This document shows positions 39,694 through 49,909 of a DNA stretch of 64,000 bases, in pieces (within the stretch, counting starts at the first letter, position 1; the number at the start of each line of letters is the position of its first letter). The DNA comes from Synechococcus sp. CS-1328. GTDB lineage: Bacteria > Cyanobacteriota > Cyanobacteriia > PCC-6307 > Cyanobiaceae. The stretch lies in assembly GCF_025128095.1 (NCBI RefSeq), contig NZ_JAHLYT010000006.1:1-64000 (forward strand). Direction: 5' to 3'. Made by a program: the position numbers and the translations under genes. The notes below the pieces were generated by a model. The model did not search any database. It was given only the letters and a program-made list of their open reading frames with translations, and was not told the DNA's origin.

Positions 39694-41106
39694 TCAGATC
39701 AGTGGCAGGGGGGAGCTCGGATTGAAGTGCCCTGCGGCTGCGGGGAACGCAACGGGGACGTGCCCGCCAGGGCTGATGTCGGCAGTGAAGGGAGTGGCCC
39801 AAGGCCAGGAGTCCATCAGCGGCGGCAGGATTGCGTTGCCGTCGCCACCGCCATCGCCATCGCCACCGCCATCGCCATCGCCACTGGAGTGGTGATTGGG
39901 ATCCTGGCTGGAGCCTCCTCCCACCACGGCGCCGCTGGGGAGTTCCGCCAGGCCTGTGATCGGATCGCTGCTGGCCGTGTCGTCGGCCAGAACGGCAACG
40001 CCACGGAAGCGACGCCAGCGCCCCACCCCCGGGACCCACACGCCCGCGGCTGCCCCGGGAACGCCGAGCTCGTCCATGACCTGCTCTAGCGCGCCATTGA
40101 GCCGGGCCTTGGGCAGTCGGTTCACCGCCTGTTCCCCCTTCTCCAGGCCGGTGATGCCTTGGCGATCCAGCAGTTCCGCCATGCGGCGGAACAGCAGGGT
40201 GGGGGGATGGCCCTGCGGCCGGCCGGCGGTGTTCATCACGATCACCGCCCGGGCATCCGAGAGGGGCTCGTGCATCACCAGGGCGGTGAAGCCCAGTCCT
40301 TCGCCGGTATGGCCCCACCAGCCCGAGAGTTCTCCGATGCCGAGCCCGTAGCGGTCGTACTCCGGTCCCCTTGCCAGGGGTTGGGCGGCGTTCAGCCGCT
40401 CGGCCTGGCTGGCGGGGCTCAGGAGGGTGCCCCGGCCCAGGGCTCTGGCCCAGCGCCTGAGGTCGCCGAAGCTGGCCACCATCTCGCCGGCGGCGGCGTA
40501 GATGGAGAGGTTGGGGAGCTGTGGCTCCGGCACGCCGTTCACCTGCTCGTACCCCACCGGGTGGGGGTCGGGCCAGAGGCGGTCGTCCGGGGTGGCCAGG
40601 GTGTGGCGCAGCCCGAGCGGGCGCAGGATGCGCCGCTCCAGTTCCTGGGCGAAGCTGCGGCTGCTCACGGCCTCCACCACCCGGCCCAGGAGCACTGTGT
40701 TGGAGTTGGTGTACACGGCTTCCGCGCCGGCCGGACCCTGCAGCGGTTCCCGCCAGGCATAGGCCAGCAGCTCCTGGGGCCGGAAGATTCGGGTGGGGTC
40801 GCTCAGCAGGTCCGCGAGGAAGTCGGGAGTGGTGTAATCCGGCAGACCGCTGGTCATCGCCGCCAACTCCCGCAGAGTCACACGCTCGCCGTTGGGCACG
40901 CCGTCCACGTAGGTGGCCACGGGCGCGTCGAGGTCGAGGCGGCCCTCCTCTGCCAGCTGCAGGATCAGCGTGACGGTGAACGACTTGGTGACCGAGCGCA
41001 GCGGCCAGCTTTCGTCGCCGCCCACGGCACGGCTGTTGGTCGTAGGGCTGATTGCAGCAGGGTTCTCCTCTGCAGCAGCGTGGTCTGTGGCAGCGCTTTC
41101 AGTCAT
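39694..41106 (-). CDS. Beta-lactamase-fold serine hydrolase with permuted domain order
   Basis: 470 residues from ATG 41106 (a TTG at 41115 adds three). The three active-site motifs of class C beta-lactamase/DD-peptidase-like hydrolases are present: SVTK (Ser38, Lys41), YTNSN and WGHTGEG. The order is odd. Ser-x-x-Lys lies almost at the N-terminus with no preceding strand or signal peptide. The segment that normally comes first (LEQVMDELGVPGAAAGVWVPG, then GVAVLADDTAS) is found at about 335-395, after the usual C-terminal helix. A Gly/Asp repeat (encoded by 39839-39886) and a unique tail follow. This reads as a circular permutation. Family members hydrolyse D-Ala peptides or esters; the location would be cytoplasmic unless a cryptic signal exists. 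Confidence 0.75.
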   Translation of the reverse strand: MTESAATDHAAAEENPAAISPTTNSRAVGGDESWPLRSVTKSFTVTLILQLAEEGRLDLDAPVATYVDGVPNGERVTLRELAAMTSGLPDYTTPDFLADLLSDPTRIFRPQELLAYAWREPLQGPAGAEAVYTNSNTVLLGRVVEAVSSRSFAQELERRILRPLGLRHTLATPDDRLWPDPHPVGYEQVNGVPEPQLPNLSIYAAAGEMVASFGDLRRWARALGRGTLLSPASQAERLNAAQPLARGPEYDRYGLGIGELSGWWGHTGEGLGFTALVMHEPLSDARAVIVMNTAGRPQGHPPTLLFRRMAELLDRQGITGLEKGEQAVNRLPKARLNGALEQVMDELGVPGAAAGVWVPGVGRWRRFRGVAVLADDTASSDPITGLAELPSGAVVGGGSSQDPNHHSSGDGDGGGDGDGGGDGNAILPPLMDSWPWATPFTADISPGGHVPVAFPAAAGHFNPSSPLPLI

Positions 41107-41140
41107 TCGTTTCAACCATTCGTTTCAGTCATTCGTTCGG
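41104..41140 (-). repeat. 13-bp tandem repeat over the start of the hydrolase gene
   Basis: On the + strand, CATTCGTTTCAAC (41104-41116) and CATTCGTTTCAGT (41117-41129) are followed by a partial third copy, CATTCGTTCGG. On the coding strand each copy offers an ATG, and the 13-bp period places successive ATGs in different frames; only the innermost (41106) opens the hydrolase frame. Confidence 0.8.
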
Positions 41141-41404
41141 GCAGCTGTGATGTCTCGATTGCAGGGAGCGCAAAGGAGCGCGCAACAGGCAGTGCAACAG
41201 CTCAGTCTGGATGACAGGCTAGGAGGCGCGCGAGCGTCTGCTTTGCGGATTCAGTTGCGTGGCCACTGAGGCCAGGCTCGGCAGCGGACTTGGGCAACGC
41301 AAACGGCTTGGCCTCACACCATGTCTGGGCTGTGACAACTTTGCACAGAACAACAAGAAGCGGGGAGGTGAGGCTAGTTTGGAGCCATCGATGTTGGTAA
41401 GGGG
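41107..41404. other. Intergenic region before the decayed gene
   Basis: About 300 bp between divergent genes. Apart from the 13-bp repeat at its left end I see no convincing gene, tRNA or terminator. It must hold promoters for both sides, but no -10/-35 pair stands out. Confidence 0.5.
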
Positions 41405-44400
41405 ATGGCGGCGAATCCTCTTGGGGCGATTCCTTTTGTTGTGACCATGAGTCACAACATCAATCTGGACAAGATCAAAAGCTCCAGTGAATTTCTAAAC
41501 CGATGGTATCTGCAGTTGCTTGGTGATGTCGCCAAAGGGGCTTTCAATCTCGGCTCCGGCAACACAATCAATGCAGCGCCCGGTAGTGGAACGGAGCTCA
41601 CGGCCATTCGCTCTGAGGCCCCCAAGTCCCTGAGTCAGCTGCGGGCCAGTGACCCCGGTGCCATCTATCCCTATCTGCTCGATCCTGCGACCCATGCCGA
41701 TTACGCTGCGGCCTATGGTAAGGCGAACGCAGAGATCGGCAAATTCTTTTCCTCGGCCAACAAAGACATCCTCTCGGATCAGTCTGCCTTCCCCGCCCTG
41801 TGGCTGAGCGATATCCAGAACGGACAGTTTCTGTTTGCTTCGCAGCAACCGGCGGGAACACTGGTTAACGATGGAAGTGGTGCCCCCAACCCAATCCAGG
41901 AAAGCTACAATTACCTCTTGGGGGAGCTCTATGTGGGCCTTGGACCAACGGGGAGCAACAGCAACAATGGCGATATCACCTACATTGAGCAGTTTGGTCT
42001 GCCGGCCAGCCTGAGCGTCTAGTTCGCCGATGCTGCTGGCTCTCTACCGCGGCATCGTTGATCAGAATGGGAGTGGACTCAGTATTCCCGGCACCAGTTC
42101 CTTTCTGCTCCCGGGCGGAGCCTCGAATCCGGGGGTGAACAATGCTTCGGCTTTTGCTGAGACCCTGAGGGGCTATCCCCAGCTGGAGCAGAAGCAGCTG
42201 GGTGAGGCCGACGGTGAGCTCTATGCGAATCCCAAGACGATCTACAGCGGCGTGTCGAATGCGATCGTGAATCCGGCCTATGGTGATTTCTATGATTATT
42301 TCCAGTATCTGAAGAGTCTGAATCCAGTTTCCTCTCCAATCCGCTGGTCGGGTCAGTTCAATCAGCAGACGGCCTACCGCGTCACCGATGTCGTGTTGGA
42401 TGGATTTACCGGCCAGGGAGACTTCTCTGGTTACGACCAGAATGCTTCGATTCATCTCAGCCTCAGCTACGACTCCTACACCACCGATAACAAGCCGCCC
42501 CCAAAACTGACGCAAACTGCGGATGTGGTGATTCCCTGGTTCGGGATCCCTCAGACGCCGAGCCTGCCTGGCATCAACACCGCGGCGCCTGCGGCGAATG
42601 CCTACACGGTGGCCAACTCCGATCGTGATCCGCAGCAGCCCTCCGGGGGCTGGACGCTGGAGTGGGCGCCTGCCTACCAGAACGGGCAGACCTTCTCGGG
42701 CGCCTTGGCGCCCCTCACTCCCTTTCGGGGCTCTGCGGAGGAGGTCAGTTCAGGCGGGAGTGATCAGGTTGGCGGCCTCTATTCCTATTACGACGAGCTG
42801 TTTGCCTATGACAAGGCCGGGATCACCCTGACTCCGAAGCCCTACGAGTGGAACCCTACGGGGGATGTGCTGCTGTCCTTCTCTCCGCCGGCGAACCCGC
42901 AGGTCTTTGATTGGCAGTCGCTGACGCTGAACGGGGCGGCTGCCGAGGCGGTGCTGCAGATCAAATTTGATGGAACCCACTGGTTTTTCCAGGGGAACAG
43001 CGGTCAGTTGTGGAACAACATCGCCACGGGCGCGGAGTTCAAAGTTCCAGGCGGAGGGAATCTGCCGGGTGGCTTTTCTCCCACCGTGGGTCTGCAGCGC
43101 GCTCCAGGCGCGGTTACCGCGCTCGAGGACCTCACTTTCAAGCCCCAGAGCGGTGTTTCCACGGCTGCGCCAGTCACCAGCTTTCAGGTGCTGGATGCCG
43201 GCAACAATCATGCTCGGGTCGCCACCTTGTCGCTCGAGGACAGTTGGCAGGCCAACCAATTGGTGAATCCCACCAACTTCACCTATGCCGCCACCACCGC
43301 GGGCATCCTCGGGGCCGGAGCCGGGTATTACATCAGGCCTGGGACCACAGGTAACTATCAGACCGTGAATGGCCTTCAGAATGATCTCTATGGCACGGTT
43401 GTTGGTGATTTTCTTTCGCTGATCAATGCGGGTCTGCTGGGCGCCACCAAGCCCTTTACCTATGGCGCCCAGGCCCTGCCGATCGGTGAGCTCGGCCAGC
43501 TCGATTCCGGCTATCAGATCCATGAGGGTGCCGTGGTGCCCTCACCCTGGTTGGACAAGGTGAATGGCCCGGTGGCGAAGGATGCCCTTTTTGGGGCTTC
43601 GGCCTGGAACCAGCCCCTGCCCACCGGTCTGGAGGCGCCCTACAGCGTCTGGGCGTCGCTAGTGAATGATTATGCGACGAGCGTGTATGGCTTTGGCCTG
43701 AGCGATCGATTCCGCAACGGCTACGACATCAGCTTCAACCTGGAGAAGATGGATCTCTCCAGCCTGAGCGATGCCCAGAAGGATGCCATCCAGCTGTAGC
43801 AGTTCATCCCCAATGCCGCTTCTCCTGCGGAGGCGTTGAAGCCCACGAATGCGAAGGAGACTGGTGCCACAGCGTTGTATCCGGTGTTTGTTGAGTATCA
43901 GATCGGTGACTTTGGCACCGGCCCCTACGATTTTTGCCCACTTACGCCACTCCAACTCCAACTCCAACCCCAGCCCCCACTCCAACTCCTGTCCCCGCCC
44001 CATCCCCAACTCCAGCCCCCTCTCCAGTCCCGACGCCGGCCCCTGTTCCCAGTCCAACCCCAGCCCCAGCACCATCCCCCAGTCCAGAGCCGGATCCACG
44101 GCCGCGTCCCCAGCCTTCTGAGCAGCCATTGCCGCCCCAGGTGGCTCGCTTCGAACCCCTGAATGACTCGATTCCAGTTGGAGACCCTGGCTTTGTGGTG
44201 GCTGATGCCGGGCTGGTGATCTCGGAGGCCTCGGTGCTGCAGGTTCTGGGAGCCGAGCAGGTGGTGGTCACAGCGCCCGATGGCTCACAACGCTCTGCCT
44301 TGCCGCCGACTGGGATTGATGAGCTTCTGGATGGCTACATCCAGTATGTGGTGTCTGGACTTCAGCCTGGAGCCAGCACCGTGGTGTCGTTCTTCCTGCC

Positions 44401-45100
44401 CGACTCTCTACAGGTGGAGGGGGTGAATGGGAATGCGCTGGTGAAGTTCAACGTCCAGAGCGGCTTGTTCGAAGACTATCTCGATCTGGATGGCTCACCT
44501 CTTTACAGTCTTATTGACAGCAATGCCGATGGCATCACCGATCGGATCGACATCGTTCTGCGGGATGGAGATCCCCGCTGGGATGGCGATGGTCTCGCCA
44601 ATGGATCCGTGGCTGATCCAGCTGGCTATATCGCCGGATCGATTGCCATCCAGGCTCGCAAGCCCAAGGGGCGCGGTGACGGGCGCGGCGAACGGATCGA
44701 AGCGAATCTTCTGGCCAATGTCATCACGGGCAGCAAGGGTAGCGATGTGATCATTGGCGGGCTGGGCGCCGATCTGATGAAAGGACGCTCCGGGGATGAT
44801 CGCTATGTCTGGCTCAGCTCCGCAGAGAGCGGCGTTGCCCCTGGCAGCAGGGATGTGATCACAGATTTCCAGGCTGGTAAAGATGGAAATCCGAAGGATC
44901 AGCTCAAGCTCAGGGCCCTGGCCCCAGGGCTGGCTTACATCGGCGCCCAGTCTTTTCCTGCCACGGGCGCTGAGGTTCGTTTTCAGGCGGGTCTGCTGGA
45001 GGCTGATTCGAATGGTTATGGGCTTGCCGATTTCTCGGTGGCGCTGCAGCGGCACGGTGATCCTGTGGCCAAGTTGTGGGAGAGCAACCTGCTGCTGTGA
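41405..45100 (+). pseudogene. Decayed gene for a large secreted protein with choice-of-anchor U and RTX-type C-terminus
   Basis: Four lesions break one ancestral frame of about 1230 codons. (1) TAG at 42020-42022 after EQFGLPASLSV. (2) A +1 shift near 42040-42047 (TCTCTAC, restoring YRGIVDQNG). (3) TAG at 43797-43799, after which the same frame continues QFIPNAASP. (4) A one-base loss in the T-run 43931-43935, where a sixth T would join GTGPYDF to LPTYATPTPT. The first two thirds match nothing I recognise with confidence; phrases such as DITYIEQFGLP recall GH64 beta-1,3-glucanases, a weak hint. Then come a Pro/Thr linker, a choice-of-anchor U-like domain (YIQYVVSGLQPG ... DGDGLANGSVADPAGYIA) and an RTX-like calcium motif (ITGSKGSDVIIGGLGADLM) ending like serralysin C-termini. 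No signal peptide was seen at the ATG. Confidence 0.8.
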
Positions 45101-45104
45101 GTCC

Positions 45105-45812
<708 letters not shown>

Positions 45813-45814
45813 CC

Positions 45815-46504
45815 TCAGCCCCCCAGCAGGCGCTGAAGTCCTCGGGTCAACAGGGTGGTGAGGTCGGCTTCCAGCCAGTCGTTCTGGCCGCGGCCGGTCT
45901 CCAGGTTCTGCAGCTCCTGTTCGGCGGCGCGGCGTTCGACCTCTTCCTGCCGCCGGCGCCGCTCCTGTTCCCGTTGTTCCTCCTCCATGCGGGCGGCGTG
46001 GTGCAGCAGGCCGCCCGCATGGGCCCACTCCATCAGTTGCCGCAGTTCGCCGGCATCGAGCCAGAGCCCGTGGTCGCGGCAGCGGTCCACGATCACGCCA
46101 CTGCGCTTGCCGTAGAGGCTGCGGTTCATCAGGTCGTCGCAGACGGGGCAATGGCGGTAGCGCAGCGGTGGGCTGCTGCCGGCCGCCTGCTCCACCAGGC
46201 TGTTCAGCCTGGGGGCGTCGATGTCGACTGAGGGTCGCACCGCCTGGCTCAGCAGCTGCTCCAGCACGCCGTGGCCCAGGAACAGCCCCAGGCAGGTGTG
46301 GCAGCGGCCCACCACCAGCGGCGGATCGCCCCCCAGCCGCAGCTCCTCGAGGGGCTGGCGGCAGTCCGGGCAGCTGAGCTGCTGCATCGGGCCGATCGAT
46401 TCGGCCTGCACCCAGCTCTGCAGGTCCACGTCCTGGCGGCTGCCGCAGTAGGCGCAGACCACCGCCTGGGGGGGCAGGGGAGCGGCGCAGCAGGCACACT
46501 TCAT
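45815..46504 (-). CDS. Zinc-ribbon protein with TFIIB-type zinc fingers
   Basis: 229 residues from ATG 46504; the start overlaps the stop of the SPFH gene (ATGA). An N-terminal zinc ribbon (MKCACCAAPLPPQAVVCAYC) is followed by two zf-TFIIB-like units: CPDCRQPLEEL...RCHTCLGLFLG and CPVCDDLMNRS...VIVDRCRDHGLWLDAGEL. A charged coiled-coil segment (MEEEQREQERRRRQEEVE) and a short C-terminal helix end the protein. Proteins of this type recur next to SPFH or other membrane-quality-control genes. No function is known; a scaffold or metal-dependent adaptor for the SPFH protein is a fair guess. Confidence 0.75.
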   Translation of the reverse strand: MKCACCAAPLPPQAVVCAYCGSRQDVDLQSWVQAESIGPMQQLSCPDCRQPLEELRLGGDPPLVVGRCHTCLGLFLGHGVLEQLLSQAVRPSVDIDAPRLNSLVEQAAGSSPPLRYRHCPVCDDLMNRSLYGKRSGVIVDRCRDHGLWLDAGELRQLMEWAHAGGLLHHAARMEEEQREQERRRRQEEVERRAAEQELQNLETGRGQNDWLEADLTTLLTRGLQRLLGG

Positions 46505-47652
46505 GGCTCTGGTCCTGCCGGCGGCACCGGCGGTGGTGGCGGAGGGGGCGGTGGCGTTTGCAGCAGTACCGCCAGTTCCGCCAGGTCGGCGGCCCGTTGC
46601 CAGGTCTCCAGGCCCGGATGCCACAGCAGGTTGGCGGCTGTGAGCTGGCCCTGATCGCGCAGCACCAGCAGTTGCTCGGCGGTGTAGGGCCCGAGCTGCT
46701 GCTGGCCCGCCAGCAGGTGGTACTGGCGTGGTGGCGGGCTGGCCCCTGGCCCTGATGCCGGCGGCCCGGAAGCCGCTGCCGTTCCAGCCAGCCGCTGGGC
46801 CATCGCCATGCCGATGCCCATTCCCACCCCCGCCGCCGCTTCTCCGCCGGGATTGGCGGCGGCCTGTTCCATGGCGATGCCGGCCTGATAGGTGGTGAAG
46901 GCCTGCAGGTCGCCGCTGAGGGCGATCTGGTTGCGGCGATCGAGGGCCGCCTCCACCTCCGGCGGCAGTGACAGGTTCTCGATCAGCAGGCTGGTGAAGG
47001 CCAGTCCGTAGCCCTCCACCTCCTGCGCCAGCCGTTGGCCCAGCGCGCTCGCCAGTTCGTCGTAGTTGGCCGCCAGCTCCAGCACGGGATGCTCGCTCTC
47101 ACCGAGCAGGTCGGCCAGGCGGGTCACGATCAGGTTGCGCAGCTGCTCGCTGATCCCCTCGATATTGAAGTGCGGTTGGCTGCCGGTCACTTCACGCATC
47201 AGCTGGGCCGGATCCCGCACCTGCAGGGCGTAGGTGCCGAACCCCCGCAATCGCACCGGCCCCAGCTCCCGGTCGCGCACCAGCACCGGATGGCGGGTGC
47301 CCCACTTGAGGTTGGTGAACTGGCGGGTGGCCACGAACACCACCTCGGCCTTGAAGGGGCTCTCGAAGCCGTAGGGCAGGGAGAGCAGGGTGGTGAGGAA
47401 GGGCAGGTTGCGGGTCTCCAGTACGTAGCGGCCCGGCCCGAAGCCATCGGCGATCCGCCCCTCGTTCACGAACACGGCCCACTGGCCTGGGCGCACCGTG
47501 AGCTGGGCGCCCATCTTGATGGCATTGCCCTGGCGCGGAAACCGCCACACCAGGGTGGCGGCGGCATCGGCATCGGGGCCCTCCGCCTCCCCCTGCTCGG
47601 GCCATTCGATGACGTCGATGAACTCGCTGCGCACCTTCTCCCAGATCGCCAT
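46501..47652 (-). CDS. SPFH/band-7 domain protein with C-terminal GYF-2-like domain
   Basis: 383 residues. The N-terminal 260 residues are an SPFH (virion-core YdjI-like) domain: GNAIKMGAQLTVRPGQWAVF, GRYVLETRNLPFLT, FVATRQFTNLKWGTR and SLLIENLSLPPEVEAALDRR. A Gly/Ala/Met-rich linker follows, then a GYF-2/DUF4339-like module (QYHLLAGQQQLGPYTAEQL...NLLWHPGLETWQRA) that normally binds proline-rich peptides, and a Pro-rich tail that could bind it. There is no transmembrane helix. Such SPFH proteins assemble on membranes under envelope stress. It heads the operon with the zinc-ribbon gene and coaE. Confidence 0.82.
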   Translation of the reverse strand: MAIWEKVRSEFIDVIEWPEQGEAEGPDADAAATLVWRFPRQGNAIKMGAQLTVRPGQWAVFVNEGRIADGFGPGRYVLETRNLPFLTTLLSLPYGFESPFKAEVVFVATRQFTNLKWGTRHPVLVRDRELGPVRLRGFGTYALQVRDPAQLMREVTGSQPHFNIEGISEQLRNLIVTRLADLLGESEHPVLELAANYDELASALGQRLAQEVEGYGLAFTSLLIENLSLPPEVEAALDRRNQIALSGDLQAFTTYQAGIAMEQAAANPGGEAAAGVGMGIGMAMAQRLAGTAAASGPPASGPGASPPPRQYHLLAGQQQLGPYTAEQLLVLRDQGQLTAANLLWHPGLETWQRAADLAELAVLLQTPPPPPPPPPVPPAGPEP

Positions 47653-47775
47653 CGGCGTCGTGCTGCGGTCTTGAACGCAGGCTAGGGGGGTGGCCAGCGT
47701 CCGTCAGGGCAGGATTGGCCCAGGCGTTTCCAAGCCGCGTTGTTGGCCGCCTGCCGTTTCCGCCGCCGCCGCCCC

Positions 47776-49035
47776 ATGTCCGCCGGTTCCCTCTCCGCCC
47801 TCTGGCATCCGATCACCGGTGGCGTCACGGCGCCTGCCGGTTTCCTGGCGGCGGCGGTCACCGCGGGCCTGAAGCCCTCGGGCAACCCGGATCTTTGCCT
47901 GGTGCTGGCCCCGGAGGGGGCCGTCTGCGCCGGCACCTTCACCACCTCGCTGGTGCGCGCCGCCTGCGTCGACCTCTGCGCTGAACGGCTGATGGTCAGC
48001 GGCGGCCATGCCCGGGCGGTGCTCACCAACTCCGGCCAGGCCAATGCCTGCACCGGCGATCGCGGCCTGATCGACAGCCTGCGGGCCACCCAGGCGGTGG
48101 CCGATCGACTGGGCCTGCAGGCCGAGGAGGTGCTGATCTGCTCCACCGGGGTGATCGGCGTACCGATCCGGATGGACACCCTGGTGGCAGGCCTCGATCC
48201 ACTGGTGGTCGCCCTCAGCCCCGAGGGCGGCGCCGCTGCCGCCACGGCGATCCTCACCACGGATCTGATCGACAAACAACTGGCCCTGGAGGCCGATCTG
48301 GGCGGCCGGCGGGTGCGCCTCGGTGGCATGGCCAAAGGCTCGGGGATGATCCATCCCGACATGGCCACGATGCTGGGCACCCTCACCTGCGATGCCGGTG
48401 TGCCCGCCGAGCTGTGGCAGGCGATGGTGCGGCGGGCGGTGGATCGCTCCTTCAATGCGATCACGGTGGACGGCGACACCAGCACCAACGACACGTACCT
48501 GGCGTTTGCAGCCGGGGAGCCCTTAAGCCCCGAGCACTTCGACGCGCTGGAGGCCGGCCTCACGGCGGTGTCGCAACACCTGGCCCGCGCCATCGCCCGC
48601 GACGGCGAGGGCGCCACCTGCCTGATCGAGGTGCGGGTGGAGGGGGCGGCCGATGAGGCCGGCGCCCGCGTCATCGCCCGCACCATCTGCGGCTCGTCGC
48701 TGGTGAAGTGCGCCGTGCACGGCCGCGACCCCAACTGGGGACGGATCGTGGCGGCGGCGGGCCGGGCCGGCGTGGCTTTCGATCCGGAGGCGGTGGCCCT
48801 CTGGCTGGGGGAGTACCAGTTGATGGCGGCCGGTCAGCCCCTGCCCTTCGATCGCCCGGCCGCTTCGCAGTATCTGAAGGATCGCGCCGCCGGCCGTTAT
48901 CTCGGCGGGCCTGGAGCCGGCGGCGACACGGTGCTGATCCGCCTGGTGGTGGGCGAGGGCCCCGGCCAGGGCTGCGCCTGGGGCTGCGATCTCTCCGACC
49001 AGTACGTGCGCATCAACGCCGATTACACGACCTAG
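47776..49035 (+). CDS. argJ: Bifunctional ornithine acetyltransferase / N-acetylglutamate synthase
   Basis: 419 residues from ATG 47776. ArgJ moves the acetyl group from N-acetylornithine to glutamate in the cyclic arginine pathway and may also make acetylglutamate from acetyl-CoA. The autocleavage site is intact: KGSGMIHPDMATMLG, with Thr198 becoming the N-terminal nucleophile of the beta chain. Other marks are TNSGQANACTG, STGVIGVPI, FNAITVDGDTSTND, KCAVHGRDPNWGRI and the C-terminal DLSDQYVRINADYTT. Complete and divergent from the SPFH operon. Confidence 0.97.
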   Translation: MSAGSLSALWHPITGGVTAPAGFLAAAVTAGLKPSGNPDLCLVLAPEGAVCAGTFTTSLVRAACVDLCAERLMVSGGHARAVLTNSGQANACTGDRGLIDSLRATQAVADRLGLQAEEVLICSTGVIGVPIRMDTLVAGLDPLVVALSPEGGAAAATAILTTDLIDKQLALEADLGGRRVRLGGMAKGSGMIHPDMATMLGTLTCDAGVPAELWQAMVRRAVDRSFNAITVDGDTSTNDTYLAFAAGEPLSPEHFDALEAGLTAVSQHLARAIARDGEGATCLIEVRVEGAADEAGARVIARTICGSSLVKCAVHGRDPNWGRIVAAAGRAGVAFDPEAVALWLGEYQLMAAGQPLPFDRPAASQYLKDRAAGRYLGGPGAGGDTVLIRLVVGEGPGQGCAWGCDLSDQYVRINADYTT

Positions 49036-49194
49036 CCGGCTACTCGACCTGGGCCGGAATCCGAGCCTGGTTCCGGCGGCCGTGGCGGGTCCTGCGGCAG
49101 ACCTTGGTGGGTCGCTCCGCGTGATGGGGCATCAGGAAAACGGGCGCAGAGCCACGGTCCGTTACAAACTGCAATACTATGGGGATGGTCATCG

Positions 49195-49220
49195 AGCGGG
49201 TCCTCTGGGTCCGCTTTTTT
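49195..49220 (+). terminator. Intrinsic terminator, possibly of a short RNA
   Basis: AGCGGGTCC (49195-49203) pairs with GGGTCCGCT (49207-49215) around a TCT loop, 9 bp with two G-T wobbles, followed by T to 49220. It is 160 bp downstream of argJ, far for its own terminator. A TACTAT box lies at 49175-49180, so a very short transcript ending here is conceivable. Confidence 0.6.
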
Positions 49221-49318
49221 GTGGGCGGATCACTGGCTGTTGTGCGGTGGTGTTGTGCGGTGGCAGTCCAGGATTCAAGGCTGTGCTGTGGGCGCACACG
49301 GCGTTGGTTTGGCCTTCG

Positions 49319-49873
49319 ATGATGCGATCGACATCTCCAGCGCCAGTGGCTCCTTCCGAGCCTCCGACTGCGTCTGCAGTGTCAGCGGTGCCAGCGTCAG
49401 CAGTGAAAGCCTCGGTAGTGCAAGCGGCACCTGGATTCCGCAGGCGGCTGCGAAGTCTGCCCTGGCTGTTGTTGGTGTTGCTTCCCGATGCGGGTCTGGC
49501 GGCTGACGCTGTGCGCTGTGGGGCCCTGCTCGATCGCCGCAATGCGCTGGCGGAGCAGGCCATGGCTGAGGAGATCCGCCTGGCCGGCGCCGTGCGCGAT
49601 CGTCTCTGCCCGGCGCTGAACCGTCGCGCCGATGCCGCCAATGCCAACCCGGACTCCGCGGCTGCCGGGGCACCGCAGGAGCAGCCCTTCGATTACGGCG
49701 GTTACGTGGAGTGCCGCCATCGGGCCGAGGCGGAGCTGGCCCGCAGCCGCGCGGTGTTGTATCGCAACCGGCTGGGCTTTCCCTTTTATACCGAGGCCGG
49801 CGCCGACCTGGCCCGTCAATCGGATCGGCTGGTCCAGGAGCGGCTCCAGGTGGGCTGCCCCGGTCAGTCCTGA
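49319..49873 (+). CDS. Hypothetical exported protein
   Basis: 184 residues from ATG 49319; the frame stays open further upstream but that sequence looks non-coding and contains the terminator. A Ser/Ala/Pro-rich n-region of about 45 residues precedes a signal-peptide-like RRLRSLPWLLLVLLPDAGLA, then a mature part of about 115 residues with Cys in VRCGALL, RLCPAL, VECRHR and VGCPG, helical throughout (ALAEQAMAEEIRLAGAVRD). I do not recognise a family. The four cysteines suggest two disulfides in the periplasm. Confidence 0.6.
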   Translation: MMRSTSPAPVAPSEPPTASAVSAVPASAVKASVVQAAPGFRRRLRSLPWLLLVLLPDAGLAADAVRCGALLDRRNALAEQAMAEEIRLAGAVRDRLCPALNRRADAANANPDSAAAGAPQEQPFDYGGYVECRHRAEAELARSRAVLYRNRLGFPFYTEAGADLARQSDRLVQERLQVGCPGQS

Positions 49874-49909
49874 GTTCACGGGGGTCCGTTCCCCTGGTCC
49901 AGAGGCAGG

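Noticed and set aside
41405-45100. Amber read-through (both in-frame stops are TAG) as a programmed recoding system
   Set aside because: Two single-base frameshifts are also needed to restore the protein, and one lies in a T-run prone to slippage or sequencing error; decay is simpler.
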